A DNA stretch of 64,000 nucleotides, taken from assembly GCF_002257645.1 (NCBI RefSeq), contig NZ_NQMO01000001.1, positions 854,065 to 918,064 on the forward strand. The letters are read 5' to 3'. A program made the position numbers and the translations under genes. Of this stretch, positions 43,097 to 51,481 are shown piece after piece. Numbering within the stretch: position 1 is the stretch's first letter; each line of letters opens with the position of its first letter. This stretch comes from Paenibacillus sp. XY044. Lineage in GTDB: Bacteria; Bacillota; Bacilli; Paenibacillales; Paenibacillaceae. Under the pieces are notes generated by a model, which saw only the letters and a program-made list of their open reading frames with translations, made no database searches and was not told the origin of the DNA.

Positions 43097-43822
43097 TCAA
43101 ACGCCGCGCTTATTTCCCCACACCAGCGCGTGAAGCTGGGGCAGCACGCGGACCGCGTTCAGCTCGGGGGAGGCGACCACGGCGTCGATCAGCCGCTCAT
43201 AGCGGGCGAGCAGATCGGCGGCATGGCCCGCGATGTCCATCCGCTTCAGGTCGGGATTGCCCACCTGAAGATACATCGGCACATGCGGGTACCGGGCATG
43301 AACTTGGACGGCATAGGCCAGATCGGCCTCGTCAAAGACGACGACTTTGAGGCTGTGCGTGTAAGCGGCCGGCCTGGCCGCGAGACGGTTAACGATGCTG
43401 TCCAGCATCTCCCAGTCGGTCTCCATGCCTGAGCTCGGCGGCTTCGGCGACAGCGTTACTTCGTGGACGTCGCCCAGCCAATCCTGCCAGCGGGAGCCCT
43501 GGGTTTCGACGGCCATCCGGATCCCTAGGCCATTCAGCAGGCTCACAAGCGAGCCGAGCTGAGGCAGCAGGGCGGGATTGCCGCCGGACAGGGTAACATG
43601 GGAGAAGCGCTCGCCGCCGATCCGCCGAAGCTCCCCCCAGATGCCGTCAGCGCTCATTTGGCGGATGTCCGCCTTGGCGCTGCCGTCCCACGTAAAAGCG
43701 GAGTCGCACCAGGAGCAGCGGTAATCGCAGCCTGCGGTGCGCACGAACATCGTCTTCTGGCCGATGACCATGCCTTCGCCCTGAACCGTCGGACCGAAAA
43801 TTTCAAGTACGGGAATGTTCAT
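43097..43822 (-). CDS. queE: 7-carboxy-7-deazaguanine synthase
   Basis: The 241-residue radical-SAM enzyme converts 6-carboxytetrahydropterin to 7-carboxy-7-deazaguanine. The 4Fe-4S cluster ligands are Cys32, Cys36 and Cys39 in GCDYRCSWCD, the CX3CX2C motif. FGPTVQGEG near the start binds substrate and VTLSGGNPAL is the SAM-contact region. The ATG at 43822 overlaps the stop of queD (ATGA). A GTG 12 bases earlier is also in frame but unsupported. It is part of the preQ1 pathway operon. Confidence 0.95.
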   Translation of the reverse strand: MNIPVLEIFGPTVQGEGMVIGQKTMFVRTAGCDYRCSWCDSAFTWDGSAKADIRQMSADGIWGELRRIGGERFSHVTLSGGNPALLPQLGSLVSLLNGLGIRMAVETQGSRWQDWLGDVHEVTLSPKPPSSGMETDWEMLDSIVNRLAARPAAYTHSLKVVVFDEADLAYAVQVHARYPHVPMYLQVGNPDLKRMDIAGHAADLLARYERLIDAVVASPELNAVRVLPQLHALVWGNKRGV

Positions 43823-44304
43823 TCGCTCATCCACTCCCGTCTCGCCTCGGCATAGCTGGTCGGCGTTTCGTACAGGCGGACGAATTCGGTCCGGCCGCCC
43901 TCGATTCGGTAATCCCCGCAGGCAAACGCCTCCTCCATCCGCTCAAACAGCCAAACGACCATGTTTTCGGCGGTCGTATTCATCGGAGGCAGCGTTTCGT
44001 TCAAATAGCGGTGATCCAAATACGGTTCGATCCGCTCTTTCCAAATTTGTTTGATCAGGCCAAAGTCGGCGGTAATGCCGATCTCGTCCGGAATGGCGCT
44101 GATGCCGAAGACGGCTTTATACGTATGGCCGTGCAAATTTTTGCATTTGCCCTCATAGGCATGCAGATGATGCGCGGCGTCGAAGGTAAATTCCTTGCTG
44201 ACCAGTACCCTTTTATGATGATAGCGCAGGTCGGACGGCTGGATGTCTTCACCCAGCTTTTGCAGCCGGTCCACGATGCGGAATTCGCCGGGAGTCTTGG
44301 TCAT
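43819..44304 (-). CDS. queD: 6-carboxy-5,6,7,8-tetrahydropterin synthase
   Basis: The 161-residue product turns dihydroneopterin triphosphate into 6-carboxytetrahydropterin, the second step to preQ1. Zinc ligands are His46 in [14 protein letters not shown] and the HGH at residues 58-60. Catalytic Cys54 lies in the same loop, and DHRYLNE follows later. The first 30 residues extend beyond the usual core. Its start overlaps the end of queC by 4 bases and its stop overlaps queE, so the three are tightly coupled. Confidence 0.95.
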   Translation of the reverse strand: MTKTPGEFRIVDRLQKLGEDIQPSDLRYHHKRVLVSKEFTFDAAHHLHAYEGKCKNLHGHTYKAVFGISAIPDEIGITADFGLIKQIWKERIEPYLDHRYLNETLPPMNTTAENMVVWLFERMEEAFACGDYRIEGGRTEFVRLYETPTSYAEARREWMSE

Positions 44305-44969
44305 GGCTGCAGCGCCTCCGCCTTGGACTGAAGGTACTTGTCGAGACCGGCTTTACGGAGCCGGCAGGCGGGGCAGTCGCCGCATCCGTCGCCGATGATG
44401 CCGTTATAACAGGTCAGCGTGCGCTCGCGGACAAACGGGAATGCGCCCAGATCGTCGGCTAGCTTCCAAGTTTCCGCTTTGTCGAGCCACATCAGCGGCG
44501 TATGGATGACAAAGTCGTAGTCCATGGCCAAGTTTAGCGTCACATTGAGGGACTTGACGAATGCATCCCGGCAGTCAGGGTAACCGCTGAAGTCCGTTTC
44601 GCATACGCCGGTCACCAAATGTCTGGCGCCGGACTGCTTGCCCAGCACGGCGGCGAAGCTTAGGAACAGATGGTTCCGGCCGTCCACGAACGTGCTCGGC
44701 AGCCCGCCATCCTCCTGCGTGATTTCGATGTCGCTGCGCGTCAGCGCGTTCGGGGCGAGCTGATTCAGCAGGCTCATATCCAGCACGGTGTTCTTCACGC
44801 CGAGTTCTGCGGCGATCGACTGTGCGCATTCGATTTCAAGCCGGTGGCGCTGACCGTAGTCGAACGTAACCGTCTCGACTTCCTTGAACTGCCGGAGTGC
44901 CCAGAACAGGCAGGTCGTACTGTCTTGGCCGCCGCTGAACACGACGACCGCTTTTTCGTTTTTGAGCAT
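44301..44969 (-). CDS. queC: 7-cyano-7-deazaguanine synthase
   Basis: The 222-residue ATP-dependent enzyme converts 7-carboxy-7-deazaguanine to preQ0. The PP-loop SGGQDS is at residues 12-17. The zinc site is formed by four cysteines in [20 protein letters not shown] near the C-terminus. It is the first gene of the queuosine precursor operon and lies behind a preQ1-I riboswitch. The site GAAGGAGAGG precedes the ATG. Confidence 0.96.
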   Translation of the reverse strand: MLKNEKAVVVFSGGQDSTTCLFWALRQFKEVETVTFDYGQRHRLEIECAQSIAAELGVKNTVLDMSLLNQLAPNALTRSDIEITQEDGGLPSTFVDGRNHLFLSFAAVLGKQSGARHLVTGVCETDFSGYPDCRDAFVKSLNVTLNLAMDYDFVIHTPLMWLDKAETWKLADDLGAFPFVRERTLTCYNGIIGDGCGDCPACRLRKAGLDKYLQSKAEALQP

Positions 44970-45065
44970 AAAAAAACCTCTCCTTCATGATAAGGTCCGG
45001 TCGGCAGGGCTGAAAAAGCGCCTGATTTCCGGCAGAAGAGAGAGGGTTCTTGAACTGGCATCCGT

Positions 45066-45103
45066 AAAAAAACAAGCCCCCGGTCTTTATGGCCAAAGAG
45101 GGC
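45066..45103 (-). terminator. Riboswitch-controlled terminator before queC
   Basis: On the minus strand GCCCTC (45103-45098) pairs with GGGGGC near 45080-45075, with an inner GG/CC pair, and the stem is followed by TTGTTTTTTT. It lies directly after the preQ1 aptamer and is the expected off-state structure. Confidence 0.75.
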
Positions 45104-45105
45104 AG

Positions 45106-45140
45106 TCTTAGTTTTTTATAGAGGGAGTTCGCGAACCTCT
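45106..45140 (-). ncRNA. preQ1-I riboswitch aptamer
   Basis: Read on the minus strand the segment starts AGAGGTTCGCGAACTCCCTC and continues TATAAAAAACTAAG. The stem AGAGG/CCTCT, the loop and the A-rich tail with AAAAAACTA match the class I preQ1 aptamer in front of queC in Bacillus. When preQ1 is bound, the tail docks into the stem and the downstream terminator forms. It controls the whole queCDEF operon. Two GC hairpins (around 45150 and 45185) precede it in the leader. Confidence 0.93.
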
Positions 45141-45198
45141 CCCGCGCTTTCGTCCGCGCGGATTGTCTTCAATTGGGCGCATGATGCTGCGCCGGACT

Positions 45199-45207
45199 AT
45201 TATATCA
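45199..45207 (-). promoter_or_regulatory. Extended -10 promoter of the que operon
   Basis: TGATATAAT on the minus strand (45207-45199) is a consensus extended -10, about 60 bases before the aptamer. No good -35 is visible, which such promoters can lack. It overlaps the end of the upstream AraC-type gene. Confidence 0.6.
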
Positions 45208-46135
45208 TATCTTTGCGGATGAGGGAGTTTTGGATTTCTACGTTCTCGCTGCTGACCTTTTTCCGGAATTGGCTCGGCGAGATGTTCTTGTACTGCTTGA
45301 ACTGCTGTATGAAGTAGCTCGAGCTCGAAAACCCTGTCTCCTGGGCGATTTCCGTCATGGTCATGTCCGTGGTCAGGAGCAGCTTTTCCGCCTCGGTGAT
45401 CCGAATGTAGTTCAAATAATTGGTAAACGTTTTGCCCATGATCGCTTTGAAGCGGCGCGAAAAGTAGCTGTAGCTCAGGTTGCAGATCCGCGCGGCGGCT
45501 TGGGCGTTGATGTCAAAGCGATAGTTGTCGTCGATGTATTCGAACACTTTCTGCAGCATTTGGACGTCCATATCCTTCAGGGATTGGGCGACATCCCAGT
45601 GGAGGCCGAGGTTTTTCGATTCACGCAAAAACCACAGGAATAGCCTGCAGATCAGCGTCCGGACCGCGAGCTCGAAGCCGTAAGGCCGGTTCGTGAATTC
45701 GTCGTGTATTTCGTGCACCAGGGCCGGGACGACGGTATCCTTGATTTCAGACTCGGCGAACATCCGCTGGTTGTTCGATTCGGCCATCGTAAACGGCAGC
45801 ACGTACTTGGATTCAAATACGGTCCTGGACGTCGAGTACAAAATTTCAGGATCGAATTTAATGACGATATAAGAGACCCGCTCCTCATCTAGCGCATAGA
45901 TGGAGTGGGTTTCATGCGAATGGATCACGATCAGGTCGCCCTTGCTCAAAGTATGCGATTCTCCCCCCAGGAACACCTTGGCCTTTCCCGTGAGAAAATA
46001 AAGAATCTCGATATACATGTGCCAATGGGCGTGAACAATCCAGCGGCTGCCGGCGCTTTGATGGATCATGCATTCGTACGGATAGTGGATCGTCCCGATG
46101 GATGGGCGGTTCGACTCAAAATATGGCTCGGTCAT
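45200..46135 (-). CDS. AraC-family transcriptional regulator with cupin domain
   Basis: The 311-residue product has an N-terminal cupin-type sensor (about 25-100, with the metal/ligand pattern HAHWHMYIEILYFLTGKAKVFLGG). The C-terminal AraC DNA-binding domain (about 205-300) includes AARICNLSYSYFSRRFKAIMG and MTEIAQETGFSSSSYFIQQFKQYKNISPSQFR. It probably senses a sugar or related metabolite. It diverges from the isomerase and dehydrogenase genes across a 117-base region and is their likely activator. Confidence 0.9.
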   Translation of the reverse strand: MTEPYFESNRPSIGTIHYPYECMIHQSAGSRWIVHAHWHMYIEILYFLTGKAKVFLGGESHTLSKGDLIVIHSHETHSIYALDEERVSYIVIKFDPEILYSTSRTVFESKYVLPFTMAESNNQRMFAESEIKDTVVPALVHEIHDEFTNRPYGFELAVRTLICRLFLWFLRESKNLGLHWDVAQSLKDMDVQMLQKVFEYIDDNYRFDINAQAAARICNLSYSYFSRRFKAIMGKTFTNYLNYIRITEAEKLLLTTDMTMTEIAQETGFSSSSYFIQQFKQYKNISPSQFRKKVSSENVEIQNSLIRKDMI

Positions 46136-46252
46136 TTTCGCACGCTCCCGTTTTACAATGACAAATATTTAATATATTAGAATAGGTTCATTGTATAACT
46201 TATCGAGGGATTTTGGTATCGTTACTTTGTATCAACGGAAGGGGTGCAAAGT

Positions 46253-46999
46253 ATGGAAAAGGTGGCATTGCAGTTATATTCAATCAAGGAACTGACAGGG
46301 ACTGATTTTCTCGGCACGCTCCGGAAGGTAGCGGAGATCGGCTACGACGGCGTCGAATTCGCCGGCTACTTCAACACTTCCGCCTCCGATCTGAGAAAAG
46401 CGCTGGACGAGTACGGTCTGCAGGCGGCCGGCAGCCATATCGGCGTATCCGACCTGACGGATCACCTGGATCGGACGATCGAGTATTCACAGGAAATTAA
46501 TAGCGCTTACATCATTTGTCCGGGTCTCCCGGAGGACATGAGAAACAGCTCGGACAGCTACAAGCGTACCGCAGAGCTGTTCAACCGCATCGGCGAACGC
46601 TGCAAGCAAAGCGGCATCCGCTTCGGCTACCACAATCACGGCATTGAATTCGATAAATTCGATGGCGAATACGGATTGGACCTGCTGGTGAACAATACGG
46701 ATCCTGATCATTTGTTCATCGAGCTGGATACATATTGGGCGGAGCACGCCGGACTGCGCTCGGTGGATTTTATCAACAAATACAAAGAGCGCTGCGCCAT
46801 TCTGCACATTAAGGATATGAAGAGCCTGGAGGACAAGCGGAATACGGAGATCGGCTCCGGCATCATGGATTTCCGTGCCATTACGGCGGCAGGCAAGCAG
46901 TACGGCGTCAACTGGTTTACGGTCGAGCAGGAGGAATATGAAATTCCGCAGCTGGACAGTATCGGGCAGAGCCTGAAGTATTTGCGGGAAATTTTGTAA
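46253..46999 (+). CDS. Sugar phosphate isomerase/epimerase (TIM-barrel)
   Basis: The 248-residue product is an AP-endonuclease-2-like TIM barrel as in IolE/IolH and xylose-isomerase-like epimerases. Visible signs are AEIGYDGVEFAGYF, GFGYHNHG-like FGYHNHGIEFD, the metal-ligand Glu in IELDTYWAEHAG, and ILHIKDM. It would isomerise, epimerise or dehydrate a sugar or inositol derivative in the cytoplasm. The ATG at 46253 follows GGAAGGGG by 8 bases. It is paired with a dehydrogenase gene 41 bases downstream and opposes an AraC regulator. Confidence 0.87.
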   Translation: MEKVALQLYSIKELTGTDFLGTLRKVAEIGYDGVEFAGYFNTSASDLRKALDEYGLQAAGSHIGVSDLTDHLDRTIEYSQEINSAYIICPGLPEDMRNSSDSYKRTAELFNRIGERCKQSGIRFGYHNHGIEFDKFDGEYGLDLLVNNTDPDHLFIELDTYWAEHAGLRSVDFINKYKERCAILHIKDMKSLEDKRNTEIGSGIMDFRAITAAGKQYGVNWFTVEQEEYEIPQLDSIGQSLKYLREIL

Positions 47000-47040
47000 T
47001 TCTGGTACAACCCCATTTTATATAAAAAGGAGAATGAGTT

Positions 47041-48162
47041 ATGGCGCAAAATACGGATCAAGTATTGAAAGTAGCAGTCGTGGGCTGCGGAGGCATCGCC
47101 AACGGCAAGCACATCCCGAACCTGGTTAACCAGAAAAACGTGGAGCTGGTGGCGTTCTGCGACATCATCGAAGAGCGTGCCATCGAGACTGCGCGCAAAA
47201 TCGGCAAAGAGGATACGATCAAAATTTACACGGATTACAAAGAACTGCTGAAAGACGAAAGCATCGACGTCGTGCATGTGTGCACGCCGAACAAATCGCA
47301 CTCTTTTATTACGATCGACGCCCTCGAATCGGGCAAACACGTGATGTGCGAGAAGCCGATGGCCAAGACGGCCAAAGAAGCAAGAGCGATGGTCGAGACC
47401 GCCAAGCGGACAGGCAAGAAGCTCACGATCGGCTATGACAACCGCTATCGTCCGGATTCCCTGACCCTCAAGCAAATTTGCGAGAGAGGCGACCTCGGCG
47501 ATATTTACTTTGCCAAAGCGCATGCCATCCGCAGACGCGCCGTGCCGACATGGGGCGTATTCCTGAACGAAGATGAGCAGGGAGGCGGACCGTTGATCGA
47601 TATCGGTACGCACGCGCTGGACCTGACGCTCTGGCTTTTGGACAACTACAAGGTAAAGAGCGTCAAAGGCAACGTGTACTACAAACTCGGCGACAAGGAA
47701 AGCCCTGCCAACGCTTTTGGCCCATGGAAGGCGGAAGAATTTAAGGTGGAAGACTCCGCGTTCGGCTTTATTACGATGGAGAACGGCGCAACCGTCATTC
47801 TGGAAGCGAGCTGGGCGCTCAACACGCTTGACGTGGGCGAAGCTCAGGCATCTCTGTCCGGTACGGAAGGCGGCGCGGACATGAAGGACGGCCTGCGCAT
47901 CAATGGCGAGGACCTTGGGGTGCTGTATACGAAGAAGCCTGAGCTGAAGACAGGCGGAGTCGCCTACTTCGCAGGCAATTCCGAGAGCCAAGCCGGCAGA
48001 GAATGCCGTCTCTGGATCGAAAGCATTCTGAACGATACCGAGCCGATGGTCAAACCGGAACAGGCGCTGGTTGTCACAGAGGTTTTGGAAGCCATTTACG
48101 AGTCTGCTCGTACCGGCAAAACGGTTTACTTTGACGATCAGCTCGTAACGGCCGAGGGATAA
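47041..48162 (+). CDS. Gfo/Idh/MocA-family oxidoreductase
   Basis: The 373-residue product has the NAD-binding start VAVVGCGGIANGKHIPNL and the EKPMAKT motif with the catalytic lysine at about residue 104. IDIGTHALDLTLWLL follows in the substrate domain, with the active-site Asp and His. It oxidises or reduces a sugar, inositol or sugar acid with NAD(P). It forms a two-gene unit with the upstream isomerase, a common pairing in pathways for unusual sugars. The substrate is not evident. Confidence 0.9.
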   Translation: MAQNTDQVLKVAVVGCGGIANGKHIPNLVNQKNVELVAFCDIIEERAIETARKIGKEDTIKIYTDYKELLKDESIDVVHVCTPNKSHSFITIDALESGKHVMCEKPMAKTAKEARAMVETAKRTGKKLTIGYDNRYRPDSLTLKQICERGDLGDIYFAKAHAIRRRAVPTWGVFLNEDEQGGGPLIDIGTHALDLTLWLLDNYKVKSVKGNVYYKLGDKESPANAFGPWKAEEFKVEDSAFGFITMENGATVILEASWALNTLDVGEAQASLSGTEGGADMKDGLRINGEDLGVLYTKKPELKTGGVAYFAGNSESQAGRECRLWIESILNDTEPMVKPEQALVVTEVLEAIYESARTGKTVYFDDQLVTAEG

Positions 48163-48198
48163 GTTCAGCTCTGACAAGATCCATTCGTTACAATGAAG

Positions 48199-48232
48199 AA
48201 AAACCGTCCGGCTGCTGCCTGGCGGTTTTTTT
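48199..48232 (+). terminator. Terminator after the dehydrogenase gene
   Basis: AAAAACCG (48199-48206) pairs with CGGTTTTT (48223-48230) and is followed by further Ts. It closes the isomerase-dehydrogenase operon. Confidence 0.82.
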
Positions 48233-48315
48233 CGAGTACAAAGCTTTCCAATCGCAACTAATTTGATGCAAAATCCATGAAGCAGCTGCATCGGATGTGG
48301 CATGCTGTACTGGAG

Positions 48316-48354
48316 AAAGCCAGATTCTTGGTTTCCGAGAGTCTGGCTTTTTTG
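48316..48354. terminator. Second terminator-like hairpin
   Basis: AAAGCCAGA (48316-48324) pairs with TCTGGCTTT (48342-48350), followed by TTTT. It lies alone in the 476-base gap after the dehydrogenase gene with no gene of its own. It may back up the first terminator or end a small transcript. Confidence 0.72.
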
Positions 48355-48405
48355 TGTGCCTGAACGGGATACGCATCCTATCCGAGAAACCACCAAACAT
48401 AGACT

Positions 48406-48521
48406 TTTGTACCTAAATTGTTGATCAATTTGTGTACAAATGCTAGAAGCTATTAAAAAATAGGAAAAAATGGCCGATTAGTAATAATGAACGCCTGCTT
48501 TTTAATAGGATGTTCATCCTA
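48406..48521. promoter_or_regulatory. Two dyads upstream of the phosphopantetheinyl transferase
   Basis: A 15-bp inverted repeat (TTTGTACCTAAATTG, 48406-48420, with its partner at 48426-48440; 13 of 15 pair) surrounds a 5-base loop. Further on, TAGGATG-TT-CATCCTA (48506-48521) is a perfect 7-bp dyad. Neither is followed by a T-run, so they look like protein-binding sites rather than terminators. The rest of the gap up to 48638 shows no gene. Confidence 0.45.
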
Positions 48522-48638
48522 AGATAATCGATGAATTAGGGATAATGTACTAGATTTCGCAGCTTGCATTTTAGTAACAGAAGTTGCTGTAAGTGGACCT
48601 GGTGATTACGAATGAAGCCGTGTGCTCAGGAGGGCTTG

Positions 48639-49340
48639 ATGATCAAACTGTATATGCTTGGAATCAAGAACGTTTCTGCCGCGCAATTCGATCATTTCAT
48701 GAAACGGGTCTCTCCCGAACGGACCAGACAAGTACAACGTATCAGAAACTGGAGGGATGCTGTAAGAAGCCTGTTTGGCGAAGTTTTGGTGCGCTGGGCA
48801 GTGAGACAGGTAGGGCCCGCTGCGGCATTTTCCAAGCCATGGTCGCGAAGCGCATTCGGCAAGCCGGTGTTTGCGGATGAACCGGACATTCATTTTAATA
48901 TATCCCATTCCGGAGATTGGGTGGCTGCCGCCATGGGTCCGGCTGAACTCGGCGTGGATGTCGAGCAGATGCTCCCTGTGGATCTTGGGATTGCCGAATC
49001 ATTTTTTTCACCCGCTGAACTCGGGCAGCTTCAAAGCTTGACGCAAGAAGAGCGTCTGGGCCCGTTCTATGACATTTGGACGCTCAAAGAAAGCTATATC
49101 AAGTGCATCGGGAAAGGACTGAGTCAACCGCTGGACTCGTTTGCGATCATGGTTCATCCGGACGGGACGATTGAATACAGCGGCCCTGACGAGGAAGCAT
49201 GCCATTATCAGTTTACGCTGATCCCAATGGAAGGTCCGTATAAACTTGCGGTCTGTTCGAAAGCAATAGGGCCCATCGAAATAGTTGAACCGGAAATGGA
49301 TCAACTTTTGGAAATGGAGTGTTTTCAGGTTAATTTCTGA
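48639..49340 (+). CDS. Sfp-type 4'-phosphopantetheinyl transferase
   Basis: The 233-residue product attaches the phosphopantetheine arm of CoA to a serine of carrier proteins. Motifs are NISHSGDW (87-94), GVDVEQ with the Mg-binding Asp107 (105-110), and WTLKESYIK with Lys150, Glu151 and Lys155 (147-155). The length fits the Sfp class that activates peptide and polyketide synthetases. The ATG at 48639 has AGGAGG 5 bases upstream; an ATG at 48612 lacks a site. It lies one gene before the NRPS, whose Ser796 is the likely target. Confidence 0.93.
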   Translation: MIKLYMLGIKNVSAAQFDHFMKRVSPERTRQVQRIRNWRDAVRSLFGEVLVRWAVRQVGPAAAFSKPWSRSAFGKPVFADEPDIHFNISHSGDWVAAAMGPAELGVDVEQMLPVDLGIAESFFSPAELGQLQSLTQEERLGPFYDIWTLKESYIKCIGKGLSQPLDSFAIMVHPDGTIEYSGPDEEACHYQFTLIPMEGPYKLAVCSKAIGPIEIVEPEMDQLLEMECFQVNF

Positions 49341-49443
49341 AATGATTGGAAATACCCGTGAAAATTATGGTAGACTGGTTCAAGGATCATGTCGATTTTA
49401 TAGTTACTAATTAATAATTAGTTTCTATGAAAATGTACCTGAT

Positions 49444-49534
49444 AATTTCATAGGCAAAACTGCTGAAAAGCAGTGACGCAAAGCTATAGGGACTACTTCC
49501 GAAACGGGATATGTCAGCCAGTTGCAAATGAATT
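49444..49534 (+). ncRNA. Cyclic-di-GMP-I (GEMM) riboswitch
   Basis: The segment holds the conserved GEMM-I core: AGGCAAA, a perfect stem ACTGCT-GAAA-AGCAGT with GNRA tetraloop, GACGCAAAGC, then a second helix and the closing GCCAGTTGC. Outer strands TTCAT and ATGAA pair as P1. The arrangement matches c-di-GMP class I aptamers such as Vc2. The 3' P1 strand can instead pair with TTTGCA at 49548, and a T-run follows, so control is probably by termination. It precedes the chemoreceptor and NRPS genes. Confidence 0.9.
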
Positions 49535-49544
49535 GGTGAGCTGT

Positions 49545-49575
49545 GGTTTGCATTCCCATAGGTTGCTATTTTTTT
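49545..49575 (+). terminator. Expression-platform terminator of the c-di-GMP riboswitch
   Basis: CTGTGG can pair with CCATAG (one G-U), followed by GTTGC and a tract of seven Ts at 49569-49575. An alternative stem TGCAAA/TTTGCA (49523-49528 with 49548-49553) overlaps the aptamer's 3' end. Which state ligand binding favours cannot be told by eye. Confidence 0.6.
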
Positions 49576-49616
49576 GCCTGAAATTGCTGTTTCCTGACGC
49601 GGGGGAGGTGTTATTC

Positions 49617-49640
49617 GTGAGAACCCAAGACGATTTCTAG
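49617..49640 (+). other. Possible 7-codon leader peptide
   Basis: A GTG with a perfect GGGGGAGG site 7-8 bases upstream opens a frame coding for MRTQDDF before a TAG. It sits between the riboswitch terminator and the chemoreceptor start. The strong ribosome site without a real gene suggests a leader peptide or ribosome stand-by site, but chance is not excluded. Confidence 0.3.
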
Positions 49641-49706
49641 TGTGGCCAGGTGGGTGGGTAGCTGGAAGATTACATAAGAGAGATAGACCAAAGGAGAGAA
49701 ACGAGA

Positions 49707-51479
49707 ATGAGCAAGCTTAAGCAATTTGCCAAGAAGTTTAGGTTTAGAAATTTAAGTATTGTAAGCAGAAGTATGCTGCTAACCAGTGTTTATATTTTCA
49801 TCACCGGGGTGGTCGTGATTGGCGCAAGCTTTTATATTCAGGGAACCGTCCTGACCGAGCAGCTGCAATCGGATTCCGGTAAAACAATGGATGCCTTGGT
49901 GAAGAGCGTCTCAGCACAAGACGTCGAGCAGGCCAAAGATGTAAAGGATCCAAACGCTGCGATTCAGCAAAAACTTACGGGTATATTTGACGAGCTGTCC
50001 CGTACGCATCCGAATATTGCCCAAGGGTATATTTTCGGGCCTGAGCTTGAAGGGGGCAATCAAACTTCGATTATTTCGATGCCGTCGGCCGTGTTGGAAA
50101 TGTTCGACCAGGATAATTTGCATCTGGGAGACTTGTACGAACAGCCTAAAATTCATGCCGACGCCGTCCGGGAAATGCTGAAAACGAAAAAGTTAGTTTT
50201 CACCCAAGCATACAAGGATAACTACGGCACATGGATCACGGTATTGTATCCGTTTCAGGATGCAGGCGGCAATATCTTCGCCTATATGGGTATCGACGTG
50301 GATGCCAGCTTGGTCTCTGCCGGACAGAACGATCTGCTCCGCAACACGCTGCTCGCCCTGCTGGTTACGCTGGTAGTCGTACTGGCGCTGCAGTATTACA
50401 CAAACAGACGGACGTTTGCACCGATCAAAACTCTAATGACGGCGCTGGACAAGCTCAGCAAAGGCGATTTTACCGTGCAGCTGAAGGCTGGCGACGATGA
50501 GCTTGGACAGGTTAACGCCAAATTCAACACAATGGTGAACCAAATCAACGATCTGGTGGGGACGATTAAGAAAGTATCGGAGCAATCGGCAGAACAATCG
50601 AAGTTCCTGTTCTCGGCTGTGGAGAACAATAATAAAAATTCGTCGGCCATTACGAAAAATATTGAACAAATGTCCGAGCGTGTCGCGTTGCAGAGTACAT
50701 CCATCACGGAAAGCGTCGTTTCGCTGGAAGAAATTTCGTCTGGCGTTAATACGATTGCCGGCAATACCTCCGAGCTGTCGGACATTTCGATGCAGATGAA
50801 GGATCAGTCGGAGAAAGGAAATGAGAACGTCGATCAGGTCATCCAGCAGATGAATTCGATCAACCATTCGGTTAAAAATTCGGTGGACATCATTGAGAAA
50901 CTGCAGGTCCGTTCCCAGGAAATCGGACAAATCGTCCAAGTCATTACGGAGATTGCTTCCCAGACCAATCTGTTGTCCCTCAACGCGAGCATTGAAGCAG
51001 CGCGCGCAGGCGAGGAAGGCCGGGGATTTGCCGTGGTGGCCGATGAGGTCAAGAAATTGTCCGAGGAGTCCAGAAAATCCGCCACACAAATTATCGAGCT
51101 GATCCGTTTCATTCAGGATGAGACCGCACTGGCCGTCGAGGCGATCAGCGAAGGCGAGCAGAACGTTGCCAAAGGGATCGAGGTCGTCAAGGAAACAGGC
51201 TCGCTGTTTAAAGGCATGATGATCGCGACCGATTCGGTCACGAGCCAAATTCAGGAGGTTTCTGCCGCTACGCAGCAAATGGTTGCCGAAACCGAGCAAA
51301 TTACGGCTTCCATCAAACAGCTTGCGGAGCTGGCGGAGAAAAACTCGGCCGTATCCAGCGAGATCAAGACAAGCGCCCAGGAGCAGCAGGCTTCCTTTGA
51401 TAAAATTTATGATTCCGCCAATCAGATGAACCAGGTGGCTGACCAATTGGAAACCTTAGTCGACAAACTGCAGGTGTAA
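49707..51479 (+). CDS. Methyl-accepting chemotaxis protein
   Basis: The 590-residue receptor has helix TM1 (about 22-45), an extracellular Cache-like sensor (about 46-205), TM2 (about 209-228), a HAMP domain (about 229-282) and the cytoplasmic signalling coiled coil. The conserved hairpin tip is EIASQTNLLSLNASIEAARAGEEGRGFAVVADEVKKLS around residues 414-450. It would bind an outside ligand and control CheA and so the flagellar motor. It stands behind a c-di-GMP riboswitch and only 2 bases before the NRPS start codon, so both are translated from one message. Confidence 0.93.
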   Translation: MSKLKQFAKKFRFRNLSIVSRSMLLTSVYIFITGVVVIGASFYIQGTVLTEQLQSDSGKTMDALVKSVSAQDVEQAKDVKDPNAAIQQKLTGIFDELSRTHPNIAQGYIFGPELEGGNQTSIISMPSAVLEMFDQDNLHLGDLYEQPKIHADAVREMLKTKKLVFTQAYKDNYGTWITVLYPFQDAGGNIFAYMGIDVDASLVSAGQNDLLRNTLLALLVTLVVVLALQYYTNRRTFAPIKTLMTALDKLSKGDFTVQLKAGDDELGQVNAKFNTMVNQINDLVGTIKKVSEQSAEQSKFLFSAVENNNKNSSAITKNIEQMSERVALQSTSITESVVSLEEISSGVNTIAGNTSELSDISMQMKDQSEKGNENVDQVIQQMNSINHSVKNSVDIIEKLQVRSQEIGQIVQVITEIASQTNLLSLNASIEAARAGEEGRGFAVVADEVKKLSEESRKSATQIIELIRFIQDETALAVEAISEGEQNVAKGIEVVKETGSLFKGMMIATDSVTSQIQEVSAATQQMVAETEQITASIKQLAELAEKNSAVSSEIKTSAQEQQASFDKIYDSANQMNQVADQLETLVDKLQV

Positions 51480-51481
51480 TC

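Noticed and set aside
46708..48396. 562-codon minus-strand frame
   Set aside because: It overlaps the isomerase and Gfo/Idh/MocA genes on the other strand. Those carry clear motifs; this one has Arg/His-rich text with no domain.
50433..51446. 337-codon minus-strand frame
   Set aside because: It is antisense to the chemoreceptor signalling domain, with no start signal or motif.
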